Assembly (NCBI GenBank): GCA_035509915.1
Contig: DATKIB010000019.1
Span: 1-44,415, forward strand
Direction: 5' to 3'
Length of the DNA: 44,415 bases
Origin: Bog-564 sp035509915
GTDB lineage: Bacteria; Actinomycetota; Acidimicrobiia; Acidimicrobiales; UBA8190
Below the pieces are notes generated by a model. The model made no database searches. It saw only the letters and a program-made list of their open reading frames with translations, and was not told the DNA's origin. A program made the translations under genes and the position numbers. Position 1 is the first letter of the stretch. Every line of letters starts with the position of its first letter. This document shows positions 1 to 7,529 of the stretch, in pieces.

Positions 1-1
1 G

Positions 2-64
2 ACGGGGGACTCGCGCAGCTTCGGGCTCGTCTCCGCTTGTGCGGAAGCCGCCCGCAAGGCCTGA
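2..64 (+). CDS. 3' end of a gene cut by the window edge (product unknown)
   Basis: One frame is open from the window edge to a TGA at 62-64 and reads TGDSRSFGLVSACAEAARKA. The following ABC ATPase gene starts 45 bases later on the same strand, so this could be the last 20 codons of an upstream gene in the same direction. The fragment is too short to assign to a family. A chance open frame is possible in DNA this rich in G and C. Confidence 0.3.
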   Translation, partial: TGDSRSFGLVSACAEAARKA

Positions 65-109
65 GCTCAGCGAGCCGAGCGGCAGAGGGGCGCGCCAGAG
101 AGGGAAGAG

Positions 110-1066
110 ATGGCGGCGGTCACGGTCGAGCACCTGAGCAAGAGCTACGGCGAGGTCGAGGCCGTGTCGGACGTGAGCTTCGAGGTCGGTCACGGCGAGG
201 TCTTCGCCCTCCTGGGGCCGAACGGGGCGGGCAAGACGACGACCATCGAGATCATCGAGGGCTTCCGCCGACGGGAGCGGGGCCGCGTCGAGGTGCTCGG
301 CTACGACCCGGCCGTGGCGTCCTCGAGCCGCGCGCTGCGAGAGCGCATGGGCGTGGTCCTCCAGGAGCTCGCGGTGGAGCCGTTCCTCTCCGTGCGCCAA
401 GCCCTCACTCGCAACGCCGGCTACTACCCCGCCCCGCGCGCGGTCGAGGAGATCCTCGAGCTCGTGGGCCTCGGGTCCAAGGCGGACGACCGAGTGAAGT
501 CGCTATCGGGGGGCCAGCAGCGACGCCTCGACCTCGGTTTGGGGATCATCGGCAACCCCGAGCTGCTGGTGCTCGACGAGCCGACAACGGGTTTCGACCC
601 GTCCGCTCGCCATGGTGCGTGGGACGTCGTCCGCGCGCTGACCGGGGGAGGCACGACGGTGATCCTCACCACCCACTACATGGACGAGGCCGAAGCGCTA
701 GCCGACCGCGTGGCGGTGATGAACGCGGGGCGGATCGTGGCGGAGGGCACCCCCGAGTCGCTCGGCGGGCGAGACGTTGGCGAGGCGCGGATCCGCTTCA
801 GGATGCCCGCCGGGCGTGCGCTGGCGGACCTGCCTGCACGTGCCACGCTCTCGGACAACGGCATCGTCGAGATCAGGACCGACCACGAGATCGAGGTCCT
901 CGCGGCCCTGACCAACTGGGCACTGAACGAGAAAGCCGAGATCGTCGGTCTCACCGTGGAGCGCCTCACGCTCGAGGACGTCTACCTGCGCCTGACCGGC
1001 TATCACCCCGACACCGCCGTTGCCGGCCGGAACGAGGCGCACCGAGACCGGAGCGCGGCGCAGTGA
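110..1066 (+). CDS. ABC-2 type exporter, ATP-binding subunit
   Basis: A 318-residue ABC ATPase of the DrrA/CcmA class, which powers export through a separate membrane subunit. Walker A (GPNGAGKTTT) is near residues 36-45, the ABC signature (LSGGQQRR) near 131-138, Walker B (LLVLDEPT) near 151-158, and the switch His in TTHYMDEAE near 186. The C-terminal 100 residues form the regulatory extension usual for this class. The ATG at 110 follows an AGGGAAG ribosome site. Its stop overlaps the start of the permease gene by GTGA, so the two are almost certainly co-translated. The substrate cannot be read from sequence; the family exports drugs, lipids and polysaccharides. Confidence 0.95.
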   Translation: MAAVTVEHLSKSYGEVEAVSDVSFEVGHGEVFALLGPNGAGKTTTIEIIEGFRRRERGRVEVLGYDPAVASSSRALRERMGVVLQELAVEPFLSVRQALTRNAGYYPAPRAVEEILELVGLGSKADDRVKSLSGGQQRRLDLGLGIIGNPELLVLDEPTTGFDPSARHGAWDVVRALTGGGTTVILTTHYMDEAEALADRVAVMNAGRIVAEGTPESLGGRDVGEARIRFRMPAGRALADLPARATLSDNGIVEIRTDHEIEVLAALTNWALNEKAEIVGLTVERLTLEDVYLRLTGYHPDTAVAGRNEAHRDRSAAQ

Positions 1067-1977
1067 CACGAGATCCCCGGGCGCCGACGACACGCGCGCA
1101 AGGCGCTCCTAGAGAGCCCACGGAGACACGCGTCGCCACCGGCAGCTTCAGGGGGCTGGCCGACCTCAGGCTCGTCGGCCGGCAGGTCTACTACGAGCAG
1201 CTGAACTTCTGGCTGAACCCGATCGGGGCTGTGTTCACCGTGGGCTTCTCGGTCGTCTTCCTGCTCCTGGTCGGCTCGAGCTCGGGTCACTCGCACTCCA
1301 AGGCGCTGGCCGGCGGGGAGGTGATCGCGTACTACGTCCCGGGCTTCATCGCCTACGGGGTGATGGCGGCCTGCTTCAACATGCTTGCGATCACGCTGGT
1401 CGTGAGGAGGGAGACCGGGCTGCTCAAGCGACTTCGCCTCTCCCCGCTGCCGACGTGGGCGCTGCTGAGCGCCGTCGTCGTCAACTCGACCATCGTCTCG
1501 GCCGTGCAGGTGGTGCTCGTGCTCGTGATCGGCAGGTTCGGGTACCACGTCGCCTTTCCGCACGACCCCGCCGCGTTCGTGGTGACGCTGCTCGTGGGCG
1601 TCGCCTCGTTCACCGCTGTCGGCATCGCGACGAGCACGTTGATCCCGAACCAGGAGTCGGGGGGGCCGGTCACGAGCATCGTGTTCTTCGTGCTGCTCTT
1701 CCTGTCCGGCCTTTGGTACCCGATAGCCCCGGGGTCCGGGCTCGCCAAGTTCTCCTCCTACTTCCCGGTTCGGCACATGATCCTCGCCGTCTACGCCTCG
1801 TTCGGCTCCAACCACGGGGCCTCAGCGTGGGCGTGGCACGACATGGGCGTGTTGGCGATATGGGGCGCGGCCGGGGTGGTCGTGGCGGCGAGGCGCTGGA
1901 GCTGGGCCCCCCGCCAAGCCAGGCGCGGACGGCAGTCGATCACCGCGCTGGGCTCGATGTACAGGCGCTGGGGTTAG
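1063..1977 (+). CDS. ABC-2 type exporter, permease subunit
   Basis: A 304-residue membrane protein of the ABC-2 permease family, the channel partner of the preceding ATPase. A polar N-terminus of about 35 residues is followed by six hydrophobic segments, with the first starting at NPIGAVFTVGFSVVFLLL. The family hallmark near TM5 (FVVLLFLSGLWYP-like) and the last helix (GVLAIWGAAGVVVAA) are visible. The same frame is open back to position 37, but that part only shadows the ATPase. The GTG at 1063, in a GTGA overlap with the ATPase stop, is the best start. A gap of 168 bases and a possible hairpin separate it from the next gene. Confidence 0.9.
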   Translation: MTRDPRAPTTRAQGAPREPTETRVATGSFRGLADLRLVGRQVYYEQLNFWLNPIGAVFTVGFSVVFLLLVGSSSGHSHSKALAGGEVIAYYVPGFIAYGVMAACFNMLAITLVVRRETGLLKRLRLSPLPTWALLSAVVVNSTIVSAVQVVLVLVIGRFGYHVAFPHDPAAFVVTLLVGVASFTAVGIATSTLIPNQESGGPVTSIVFFVLLFLSGLWYPIAPGSGLAKFSSYFPVRHMILAVYASFGSNHGASAWAWHDMGVLAIWGAAGVVVAARRWSWAPRQARRGRQSITALGSMYRRWG

Positions 1978-2102
1978 AGGGCCAGCGGCTGGACCTCCAC
2001 GCCGGGCAACTCCACCACAATCGACCGCCCCGCACGGTGGTCCGCCTGCTCTGCTGAGCGAGGATCCGAGGGATTTCGCCCCGGATGCCACTCCCGGATT
2101 GC

Positions 2103-2119
2103 ACCCGGCCGAGCCGGGT
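2103..2119 (+). terminator. GC hairpin ahead of the spermidine-synthase-like gene
   Basis: ACCCGGC and GCCGGGT form a perfect 7-bp stem around a CGA loop. A pyrimidine-rich run (CTCCTATCTTTGGCTTTCTTT) follows and reaches to within a few bases of the ATG at 2146. It could terminate transcription of the ABC operon or act as an attenuator in the leader of the next gene. The T-tract is interrupted, so this is only a candidate. Confidence 0.4.
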
Positions 2120-2145
2120 CTCCTATCTTTGGCTTTCTTTATCCC

Positions 2146-4263
2146 ATGGCCACGACCTCCACCACCACCTCCTCCACCTCGCCCGCCACCGGCTCCACCG
2201 ACGTCGACGCGCAGCTATCGGCCGACGACGAGACGGCGCGCGTGGACCCCGCGGGCCGACGCGGCTTCATGTCCGCCTCGAGCCCCTGGCGCCTCGTCGC
2301 CCTGAGCATGCTCATGCTCTTCGTGGAGCTGGCGCTCATCCGCTGGACCGCCGCCAACAACGTGCACCTCGCCAACATCACGAACTTCGTTCTGCTGGCG
2401 AGCTTCCTCGGGATCGGAGTGGGCTTCCTTCTCGCCCGGTCGCGTCTGGACCTCTTCCGCCTGGCCCCGGTGTCGCTCGCCCTGCTGGTCGGCTTCGTGC
2501 TCCTCTTCCCGGTGAAGCTCGTCGCCCTCCACGGACCGAACGAGTTCCAGGGTCTGCCGGGCCACCATCCGGTGTCCCAGTGGTTGAGCCTCCCCGTGAT
2601 CTTCGTGCTCGTCGCGCTCGTGATGGCGGGTCTCGGGCAGAGCCTGGCGCGGACCTTCTCCCTCTTCAGGCCCCTCGACGCCTACAGGTTCGACATCGTC
2701 GGGAGCGTCGCAGGCATAGCACTGTTTTCCGGGCTCTCCTTCGTCGGGCTGCCTCCCATCGCGTGGGGCGCGGTCGCCGCAGCGCTGTTTCTCGTCCTCT
2801 TCGGGCGCAAGGCCCGGTGGTGGCAGCTGATAGCGGTGGTCGCCTTCGTGGTGGTGCTCCTGCTCGAGTCGCCCGCGACGGTCGACGTCTGGTCCCCCTA
2901 CTACAAGATCACCACGAGCCACGTCTCGAGCACGGTTGACGGGCACGTCTACCGGGGCCTGGCCGTCTCCGGCAACAACATCCCCTTCCAGACCCTGTAC
3001 TCGATCTACACCCTGCACCGGATCGAGTCCTTCTACTTCTTCCCCTACCGCCACGTGAACGCGACCTCGCTGTCGAACGTGCTCGTCATCGGAGCGGGCA
3101 CCGGCAACGACGTGGGAGTGGCGCTCTCGGAGGGAGCGCGCCACGTCGACGCCGTGGAGATCGACCCCGACCTGGTGAGGCTCGGGCGCGAGCACAATCC
3201 CGAGCACGCCTACGAGAACCCGCGGGTGACCGTCCACGTCGACGACGGGCGAGCCTTCATGCAGGGCACCACCCGGAAGTACTCGTTGATCCTCTACGCG
3301 CTCCCGGACTCGCTCACCGCGCTGACCGGCCAGTCGGCGCCGGTCGGCCTGGAGAACTATCTGCTCACCACCCAGGCGATCCAGGACGCCAAGGACCACC
3401 TGGCCCCGGGCGGGACCTTCGTGATGTACAACTACTACCAGCCGTTCCTGCTCGACCGTTACGCCACCGCGCTCGACGACACCTTCGGTTCGCGCCCGTG
3501 CGTCGAGCTCGGCAACACCCTCGCGGGGCGCGAGCAGGCCGTGCTCACCGTCGCTCTCGACGGCAACACCCCCAACTGCTCGAGCTTCTGGAACGGCCAG
3601 CGCGACACGCCGGTCCAGGACGACCGCCCGTTTCCCTACCTCCCAACCCCCTCCATCCCGAACTACTACCTGATGGTCGCGGGGCTCATACTCCTGGCCT
3701 CGCTGGTCGCGGTGCGGATCGCAGGGGGCAGGCTGAGCAAGATGGCCGAGTTTGCAGACCTGTTCTGGATGGGTGCCGCCTTCCTGTTGCTCGAGTCCAA
3801 GAACATCGTCCAATTCGCTCTGCTCTTCGGCACGACCTGGTACGTGAACTCGCTCGTCTTCGCAGGCGTCCTGGTCAGCATCTACGCCGCAGTGGAGACC
3901 GCGCGCCACGTCAAGCTCCCGCAGCCGGTGGTCCTCTACGGGGCGCTTCTCGTCGCCCTCGCGGTGTCGTACGTGGTGCCGCAGGCGTCGCTTCTAAACC
4001 TGCCGGCGGTGGCGCGCTTCGTCGCGGCAGCGGCACTCGCCTTCGCCCCGGTGTTCCTGGCCAACCTGGTGTTCGCCCAGCGCTTTGCCAAAGTCGCCTC
4101 GTCGACTACGGCCTTCGGCGCGAACCTCCTAGGTGCCATCGTCGGCGGCGTGCTCGAGTACCTCTCGCTCGTCACGGGCTTCCGTTTCCTGCTCGTGGTG
4201 GTGGCGGCCCTCTACGGGCTGGCCTTCGTGTTCGGGCGGCGCCACCTCGCAGTCGGGTCCTAG
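2146..4263 (+). CDS. Polytopic membrane protein with embedded spermidine-synthase-like domain
   Basis: A 705-residue protein. A Thr/Ser-rich N-terminus is followed by about six membrane segments (residues ~48-240), a soluble Rossmann methyltransferase-like domain (~245-490), and about seven further C-terminal membrane segments. The nucleotide loop GAGTGND (316-322), the acidic end of beta-2 (VEIDPD, 337-342) and DDGRAF (366-371) match the spermidine synthase superfamily. The usual beta-4 segment with the catalytic Asp (IIVDxxDP) reads LILYALPDS here, so that Asp appears to be lost and polyamine synthesis is unlikely. Membrane-fused relatives are widespread and mostly uncharacterised. It stands alone, convergent with the MFS gene downstream. 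The ATG at 2146 begins the first plausible sequence; no strong ribosome site is seen. Confidence 0.88.
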   Translation: MATTSTTTSSTSPATGSTDVDAQLSADDETARVDPAGRRGFMSASSPWRLVALSMLMLFVELALIRWTAANNVHLANITNFVLLASFLGIGVGFLLARSRLDLFRLAPVSLALLVGFVLLFPVKLVALHGPNEFQGLPGHHPVSQWLSLPVIFVLVALVMAGLGQSLARTFSLFRPLDAYRFDIVGSVAGIALFSGLSFVGLPPIAWGAVAAALFLVLFGRKARWWQLIAVVAFVVVLLLESPATVDVWSPYYKITTSHVSSTVDGHVYRGLAVSGNNIPFQTLYSIYTLHRIESFYFFPYRHVNATSLSNVLVIGAGTGNDVGVALSEGARHVDAVEIDPDLVRLGREHNPEHAYENPRVTVHVDDGRAFMQGTTRKYSLILYALPDSLTALTGQSAPVGLENYLLTTQAIQDAKDHLAPGGTFVMYNYYQPFLLDRYATALDDTFGSRPCVELGNTLAGREQAVLTVALDGNTPNCSSFWNGQRDTPVQDDRPFPYLPTPSIPNYYLMVAGLILLASLVAVRIAGGRLSKMAEFADLFWMGAAFLLLESKNIVQFALLFGTTWYVNSLVFAGVLVSIYAAVETARHVKLPQPVVLYGALLVALAVSYVVPQASLLNLPAVARFVAAAALAFAPVFLANLVFAQRFAKVASSTTAFGANLLGAIVGGVLEYLSLVTGFRFLLVVVAALYGLAFVFGRRHLAVGS

Positions 4264-4265
4264 TC

Positions 4266-4289
4266 GCCGGCGGCGCGCCCCCGGCCGGC
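4266..4289. terminator. GC-rich hairpin between convergent genes
   Basis: GCCGGC at 4266-4271 pairs with GCCGGC at 4284-4289 across a 12-base C-rich loop, inside the 33-base gap between two convergent stop codons. No T-tract follows on either strand. The position fits a shared transcription stop, but in DNA this rich in G and C the stem could be chance. Confidence 0.33.
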
Positions 4290-4296
4290 CGCGTGA

Positions 4297-5856
4297 TCAG
4301 GCGACGAGCTCCTCTGCGCCGACGACCGGCTCCATCACCGGCGCCAGCGAGGTCCCGTCCCGGCGCGTGCGCAGGGAGAAGAGGGCGATGAAGAAGGCCG
4401 CAGCGGCGAGACCTGCCCCGACCCTGAACGCGGCGCCGTACCCGGTGGTGACGGCGACGGCGCTCGTCACGTGGTGCTGCCCTCTCGTGACCGCAGTTGC
4501 CACAGTCACGAGGATCGCCAGCCCGAGCGACCCACCGACCTGCTGACCGGTGTTGAGCAGCGCGGAGGCCAGCCCGGCCTCGTGGCGCGGCACGCCGGCA
4601 ACGGCGGAGAGCGTGAGGGGCACGAACGCCGTCCCCATCGACACGGCGACGAGCAGGGCCGGCCCGAGCACGCCTTCGAGGTACCCGCTGTGAACGGAGA
4701 TTCTCGAGATCCATACGAGGGCGCCGGTCGTCACGAGCGGACCGATCGTCATCGGGAGGCGGGTGCCGATCCTGCCGACGACCCGCGACATGATTCCTGC
4801 CATCACGACGATCCCCACGGTGAGAGGAAGGAACGCTAGGCCGGCTTTGAGGGGGCTGTAACCGAGGATGTTCTGCACGTACTGGGTCAGGAAGAAGAAC
4901 AGCGAGAACATCGCAGCGCCGAGGGTCAGCATGATCGCGTACGCACCCGAGCGGTTGCGGTTCGCGAAGATCTTCAACGGCATGAGAGCGTGCTCGCTTC
5001 GCGCCTCGATGCCCACGAATGCGACGAGCAGACAGACCGAGAGGGCGAGAGGGACGATCGTCCCTGCGTTCGCCCAACCGTTCGATGCGGCGTGCGCCAG
5101 CGAGTAGACGAGGCTGGTCATGCCGCCGCTCACCGTGAGCGCGCCCGGCAGGTCGAGGCGACCCGACTGGCGGCCGGTCTCACCGAGGACGCGCGGAGCG
5201 GCGAAGGCGACGAGCAACCCGATCGGCACGTTCACGAACAGCACCCAGCGCCACGAAGCGAGGTCCGTCAGGATCCCGCCTAGGAGCAGGCCGAGCGCGC
5301 CACCCCCGCCGGACATGGCCGCGTACACCCCCATCGCACGATTGCGCTGGGGTCCCTCGGGAAACGTGTCGGCGATGAGGGACAAGGCGGTCGGGGCGGC
5401 GATCGCCCCGCCGATCCCCTGGAGGACCCGCGCTGCGATCAGCCATGCCTGGTCGGTGGCCAGGCCGCCGAGGAACGATGCCGCCGTGAACAGCAGCACG
5501 CCCGTGACGAACATCCTGCGCCGGCCGAAGAGGTCGCCGGTCCGGCCGCCGAGCAGGAGCAGGCCGCCGAATGCGAGCGCGTAGCCGGTGATGACCCACT
5601 CGAGGTTGACCGAGGAGAAGTGCAGCTGGCGCTGGATGGAGGGGAGCGCCACGTTGACGATCGTGGCGTCGAGCACGACCATCAGCTGCGCGGCGGAGAT
5701 GATGGCGAGCGCGAGGCCCAGGTTGCGGTGCGAGGGGCCGACGTCCTCGGGAGGCCGTGCGCTCGTGGGGGAGCCGTGGCGCCCTCCGGCGTCCTGGGTC
5801 TCCGTGATTGCGGCCGAAGCGATCGCGTCGGCGGTGGTGGTACCGGAAACGGGCAT
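4297..5856 (-). CDS. DHA2-family MFS multidrug exporter (14 TM)
   Basis: A 519-residue proton-drug antiporter of the EmrB/QacA (DHA2) type. After about 45 polar residues, the first helix carries LDATIVNVALPSIQ, a DHA2 hallmark. Motif A (GGRTGDLFGRRRMF) lies between TM2 and TM3, and the TM5 motif C region (GGGGALGLLLGGILTD) marks an antiporter. Fourteen hydrophobic segments can be counted. The gene is divergent from a marR-type regulator, with a dyad 22 bases upstream of this start, so repression by that MarR protein and relief by ligand is the simplest model. A TTGACA box and a weak -10 (5864-5892) would give an almost leaderless message. The substrate is unknown. Confidence 0.93.
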   Translation of the reverse strand: MPVSGTTTADAIASAAITETQDAGGRHGSPTSARPPEDVGPSHRNLGLALAIISAAQLMVVLDATIVNVALPSIQRQLHFSSVNLEWVITGYALAFGGLLLLGGRTGDLFGRRRMFVTGVLLFTAASFLGGLATDQAWLIAARVLQGIGGAIAAPTALSLIADTFPEGPQRNRAMGVYAAMSGGGGALGLLLGGILTDLASWRWVLFVNVPIGLLVAFAAPRVLGETGRQSGRLDLPGALTVSGGMTSLVYSLAHAASNGWANAGTIVPLALSVCLLVAFVGIEARSEHALMPLKIFANRNRSGAYAIMLTLGAAMFSLFFFLTQYVQNILGYSPLKAGLAFLPLTVGIVVMAGIMSRVVGRIGTRLPMTIGPLVTTGALVWISRISVHSGYLEGVLGPALLVAVSMGTAFVPLTLSAVAGVPRHEAGLASALLNTGQQVGGSLGLAILVTVATAVTRGQHHVTSAVAVTTGYGAAFRVGAGLAAAAFFIALFSLRTRRDGTSLAPVMEPVVGAEELVA

Positions 5857-5863
5857 GCGCCTC

Positions 5864-5892
5864 AGTCTCCCAGATTAGTTGAGTGTTGTCAA
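5864..5892 (-). promoter_or_regulatory. Candidate promoter of the DHA2 exporter gene
   Basis: On the minus strand TTGACA (5887-5892) is followed after 17 bases by GAGACT (5864-5869), which keeps the A at positions 2 and 4 and the final T of a -10 box. Transcription from it would begin about at the ATG (5856), giving a leaderless or nearly leaderless message, as is common in actinobacteria. The TTGACA lies within the right part of the dyad at 5878-5893, so a bound repressor would cover the -35 region. Confidence 0.45.
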
Positions 5893-5893
5893 C
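5878..5893. promoter_or_regulatory. Candidate MarR operator (GTTGA-N6-TCAAC)
   Basis: GTTGAGTGTTGTCAAC is a perfect 5-bp inverted repeat with a 6-base spacer, in the A/T-rich part of the 149-base divergent gap between the exporter and regulator genes. Its size and its TTGA/TCAA half-sites fit MarR-family operators. It overlaps the -35 box of the exporter. The only DNA-binding protein encoded nearby is the adjacent MarR homologue. Confidence 0.6.
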
Positions 5894-6005
5894 CCTTGAG
5901 CTTTAGTAACTTCAATCGGTCGAACCCGCTAGGCTCAACCGGCGGGACCGGGCGCTGATTCCCGCTCGGAGGAACTGTGCCCCGGAGGAGGCGAAATGGA
6001 GAGGT

Positions 6006-6578
6006 ATGGTCCAGAGCGTGGTGCGTAGGCTCCAGGGCGCGACCGGCAGGACCGGCAAGCGGCTCGCCTCCACGTCCTCCGAGAAGCGCGGCGAGGGCCG
6101 CGCGGAGCCCCCCGCGCGGCGAGCGTGGCACAGCATCGTCGAGCTGTTCCTCTTCAGTCCCGACGTCCACGAACGGATGCAGCAGATGTGCGACGGGACC
6201 GGGTTCACCCCGGGCCTGGTGAAGGCCCTGCTTTCGCCCGTACTCGAGTCGGACGCGCCAGTGCCTATGCGCGACCTCGCCGGCGAGTGGCACTGTGACC
6301 CTTCCTACGTGACGATGCAGGTGAGGGAGCTCGAGCAACGCGGCCTGGCCGAGAGGCGTTTCAACCCCGAGGACCACCGCTTCAAGACCGTCGCGCTGAC
6401 CGAGAAGGGCGTGAAGATGCGCTCGCAGCTCATGGACCGCCTTCTCCAGCCGCCCTCGTTCTTCGGCGAGCTGACCACCGCCGAGCAGCGCCAGCTTCGC
6501 GACCTGCTCCAGAAGCTGGTGACGGGCTCGCGCCGCGGCGCCTCCGAGGCTCCTGCCGTGAGCAGTCACAGCGCCTGA
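6006..6578 (+). CDS. MarR-family winged-helix transcription regulator
   Basis: A 190-residue MarR-like protein. After a basic N-terminal tail of about 40 residues comes the family fold: helices before the wing (residues ~45-85), the winged helix-turn-helix with MRDLAGEWHCDPSYVTMQVRELEQRGLAERR (~95-125), the wing arginines (FNPEDHRFKTVALTEKG, ~119-137) and the C-terminal dimer helix. MarR proteins bind dyads as dimers and release on ligand binding. It is transcribed away from the exporter gene across a dyad that suits it, so it probably represses the exporter and perhaps itself. The ATG at 6006 has GGAGAGG almost touching it; the in-frame GTG codons at 6018 and 6021 are alternatives. It is convergent with the aldo/keto reductase 15 bases away. 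Confidence 0.87.
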   Translation: MVQSVVRRLQGATGRTGKRLASTSSEKRGEGRAEPPARRAWHSIVELFLFSPDVHERMQQMCDGTGFTPGLVKALLSPVLESDAPVPMRDLAGEWHCDPSYVTMQVRELEQRGLAERRFNPEDHRFKTVALTEKGVKMRSQLMDRLLQPPSFFGELTTAEQRQLRDLLQKLVTGSRRGASEAPAVSSHSA

Positions 6579-6593
6579 CTCGCCGCTTCCGGG

Positions 6594-7451
6594 CTACGAG
6601 GGTCCGGTAAGCACCTCGATCTCGCTCGGGTCGAGTTTCAGTCCGGCGGCGGCGACGTTCTCGTCGAGGTGAGCCAGCGAGCCCGTCCCGGGGATCGGCA
6701 GGACTACCGGGGAGCGTGCCAGCAGCCACGCGAGCATGACCTGTGTGGATGTCGCCCCATGCGCGGCGGCGATCTCCTGGACCGCGCCGTGACCTTGGCG
6801 ATCCAAAATCGGGGCCCAGGGCAGGAACGCGAGGTGCTCCTTCTCACACAGATCCAGCATTGCCTCCGATGTCCGATCCGAGACGTTGTAACGATTCTGA
6901 ACCGAGACCACCGGCGCCACGCTCCGCGCCCGCCGGAGCTCATCCTCGGTAACGTTGCACACGCCGACGTGCCGGACCATGCCCTCCTCCTTCATTCTGA
7001 GGATCTCGCCGATCGATTCCTCGATCGGGACCTTCGGGTCTGGACGATGGAATTGGTAGAGCGCGATCGTCTCCACCTTGAGCCGCCGCATGCTGCCTTC
7101 GCATGCCTCTCGTAGGTGCTCGGGCCTCCCGTCGGGCGTCCACTGGTTGCGCCCGGGCCGCAGCAGGCCGCCCTTCGTTGCGATCACGAGATCTTCGGGG
7201 TAGGGATACAGGGCCTCGGCGACCAGGTTCTCCGACACCTCCGGTCCATAGGAGTCGGCCGTGTCGATGAAGTTCACTCCTAGCGCAACTGCTCGCCGGA
7301 GCACGGCCTTGGCCACCTCGCGGTCGGGTGGGTCGCCGATGATGCCCTTGCCGGTGATCCGCATCGCCCCGTAGCCGAGACGGTTCACCCTGAGGTCACC
7401 GCCGATCTCGATGGTCCCTGCTCCGGCGGCTGTAGAGCTTGAATTGTTCAT
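6594..7451 (-). CDS. Aldo/keto reductase
   Basis: A 285-residue NADPH-dependent oxidoreductase with the (beta/alpha)8 fold of the aldo/keto reductase superfamily. All four catalytic residues are visible: D63 (FIDTADSYG), Y68, K93 (IATKGG) and H135 (YQFHRPD). The cofactor segment near the C-terminus (PIPGTGSLAHLDENVAAAGLKLD) matches the family's IPG(T/A)-N-E pattern. Length is normal. Its natural substrate is an aldehyde or ketone that cannot be named. The ATG at 7451 is preceded by no strong ribosome site. It lies downstream of an MFS gene on the same strand with a 78-base gap that includes a long-loop hairpin. Confidence 0.93.
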   Translation of the reverse strand: MNNSSSTAAGAGTIEIGGDLRVNRLGYGAMRITGKGIIGDPPDREVAKAVLRRAVALGVNFIDTADSYGPEVSENLVAEALYPYPEDLVIATKGGLLRPGRNQWTPDGRPEHLREACEGSMRRLKVETIALYQFHRPDPKVPIEESIGEILRMKEEGMVRHVGVCNVTEDELRRARSVAPVVSVQNRYNVSDRTSEAMLDLCEKEHLAFLPWAPILDRQGHGAVQEIAAAHGATSTQVMLAWLLARSPVVLPIPGTGSLAHLDENVAAAGLKLDPSEIEVLTGPS

Positions 7452-7468
7452 ATAAGGACCCTAGAGCG

Positions 7469-7498
7469 GTGCTCGTCTCGTCGTCGCTCTCCGAGCAC
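7469..7498. repeat. Inverted repeat in the MFS-aldo/keto reductase gap
   Basis: GTGCTCG (7469-7475) and CGAGCAC (7492-7498) are perfect 7-base arms with a 16-base loop. On the minus strand the structure would form after the MFS stop and about 20 bases ahead of the reductase start. It could slow transcription or shape the leader. There is no T-tract in the right place for a classic terminator. Confidence 0.35.
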
Positions 7499-7529
7499 TA
7501 AAAGAAGTGAGAGCGTCTCGAGAAGGAGC

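Noticed and set aside
37..1062. Long open frame ahead of the ABC permease in the same frame
   Set aside because: It lies wholly over the ABC ATPase gene in another frame, is Arg/Gly-rich and has no family features. The permease begins at the GTG at 1063.
2215..3909. A 564-codon antisense frame across the spermidine-synthase-like gene
   Set aside because: Its product is a His/Asp/Arg/Glu-rich shadow without folds or motifs, caused by codon bias on the real coding strand.
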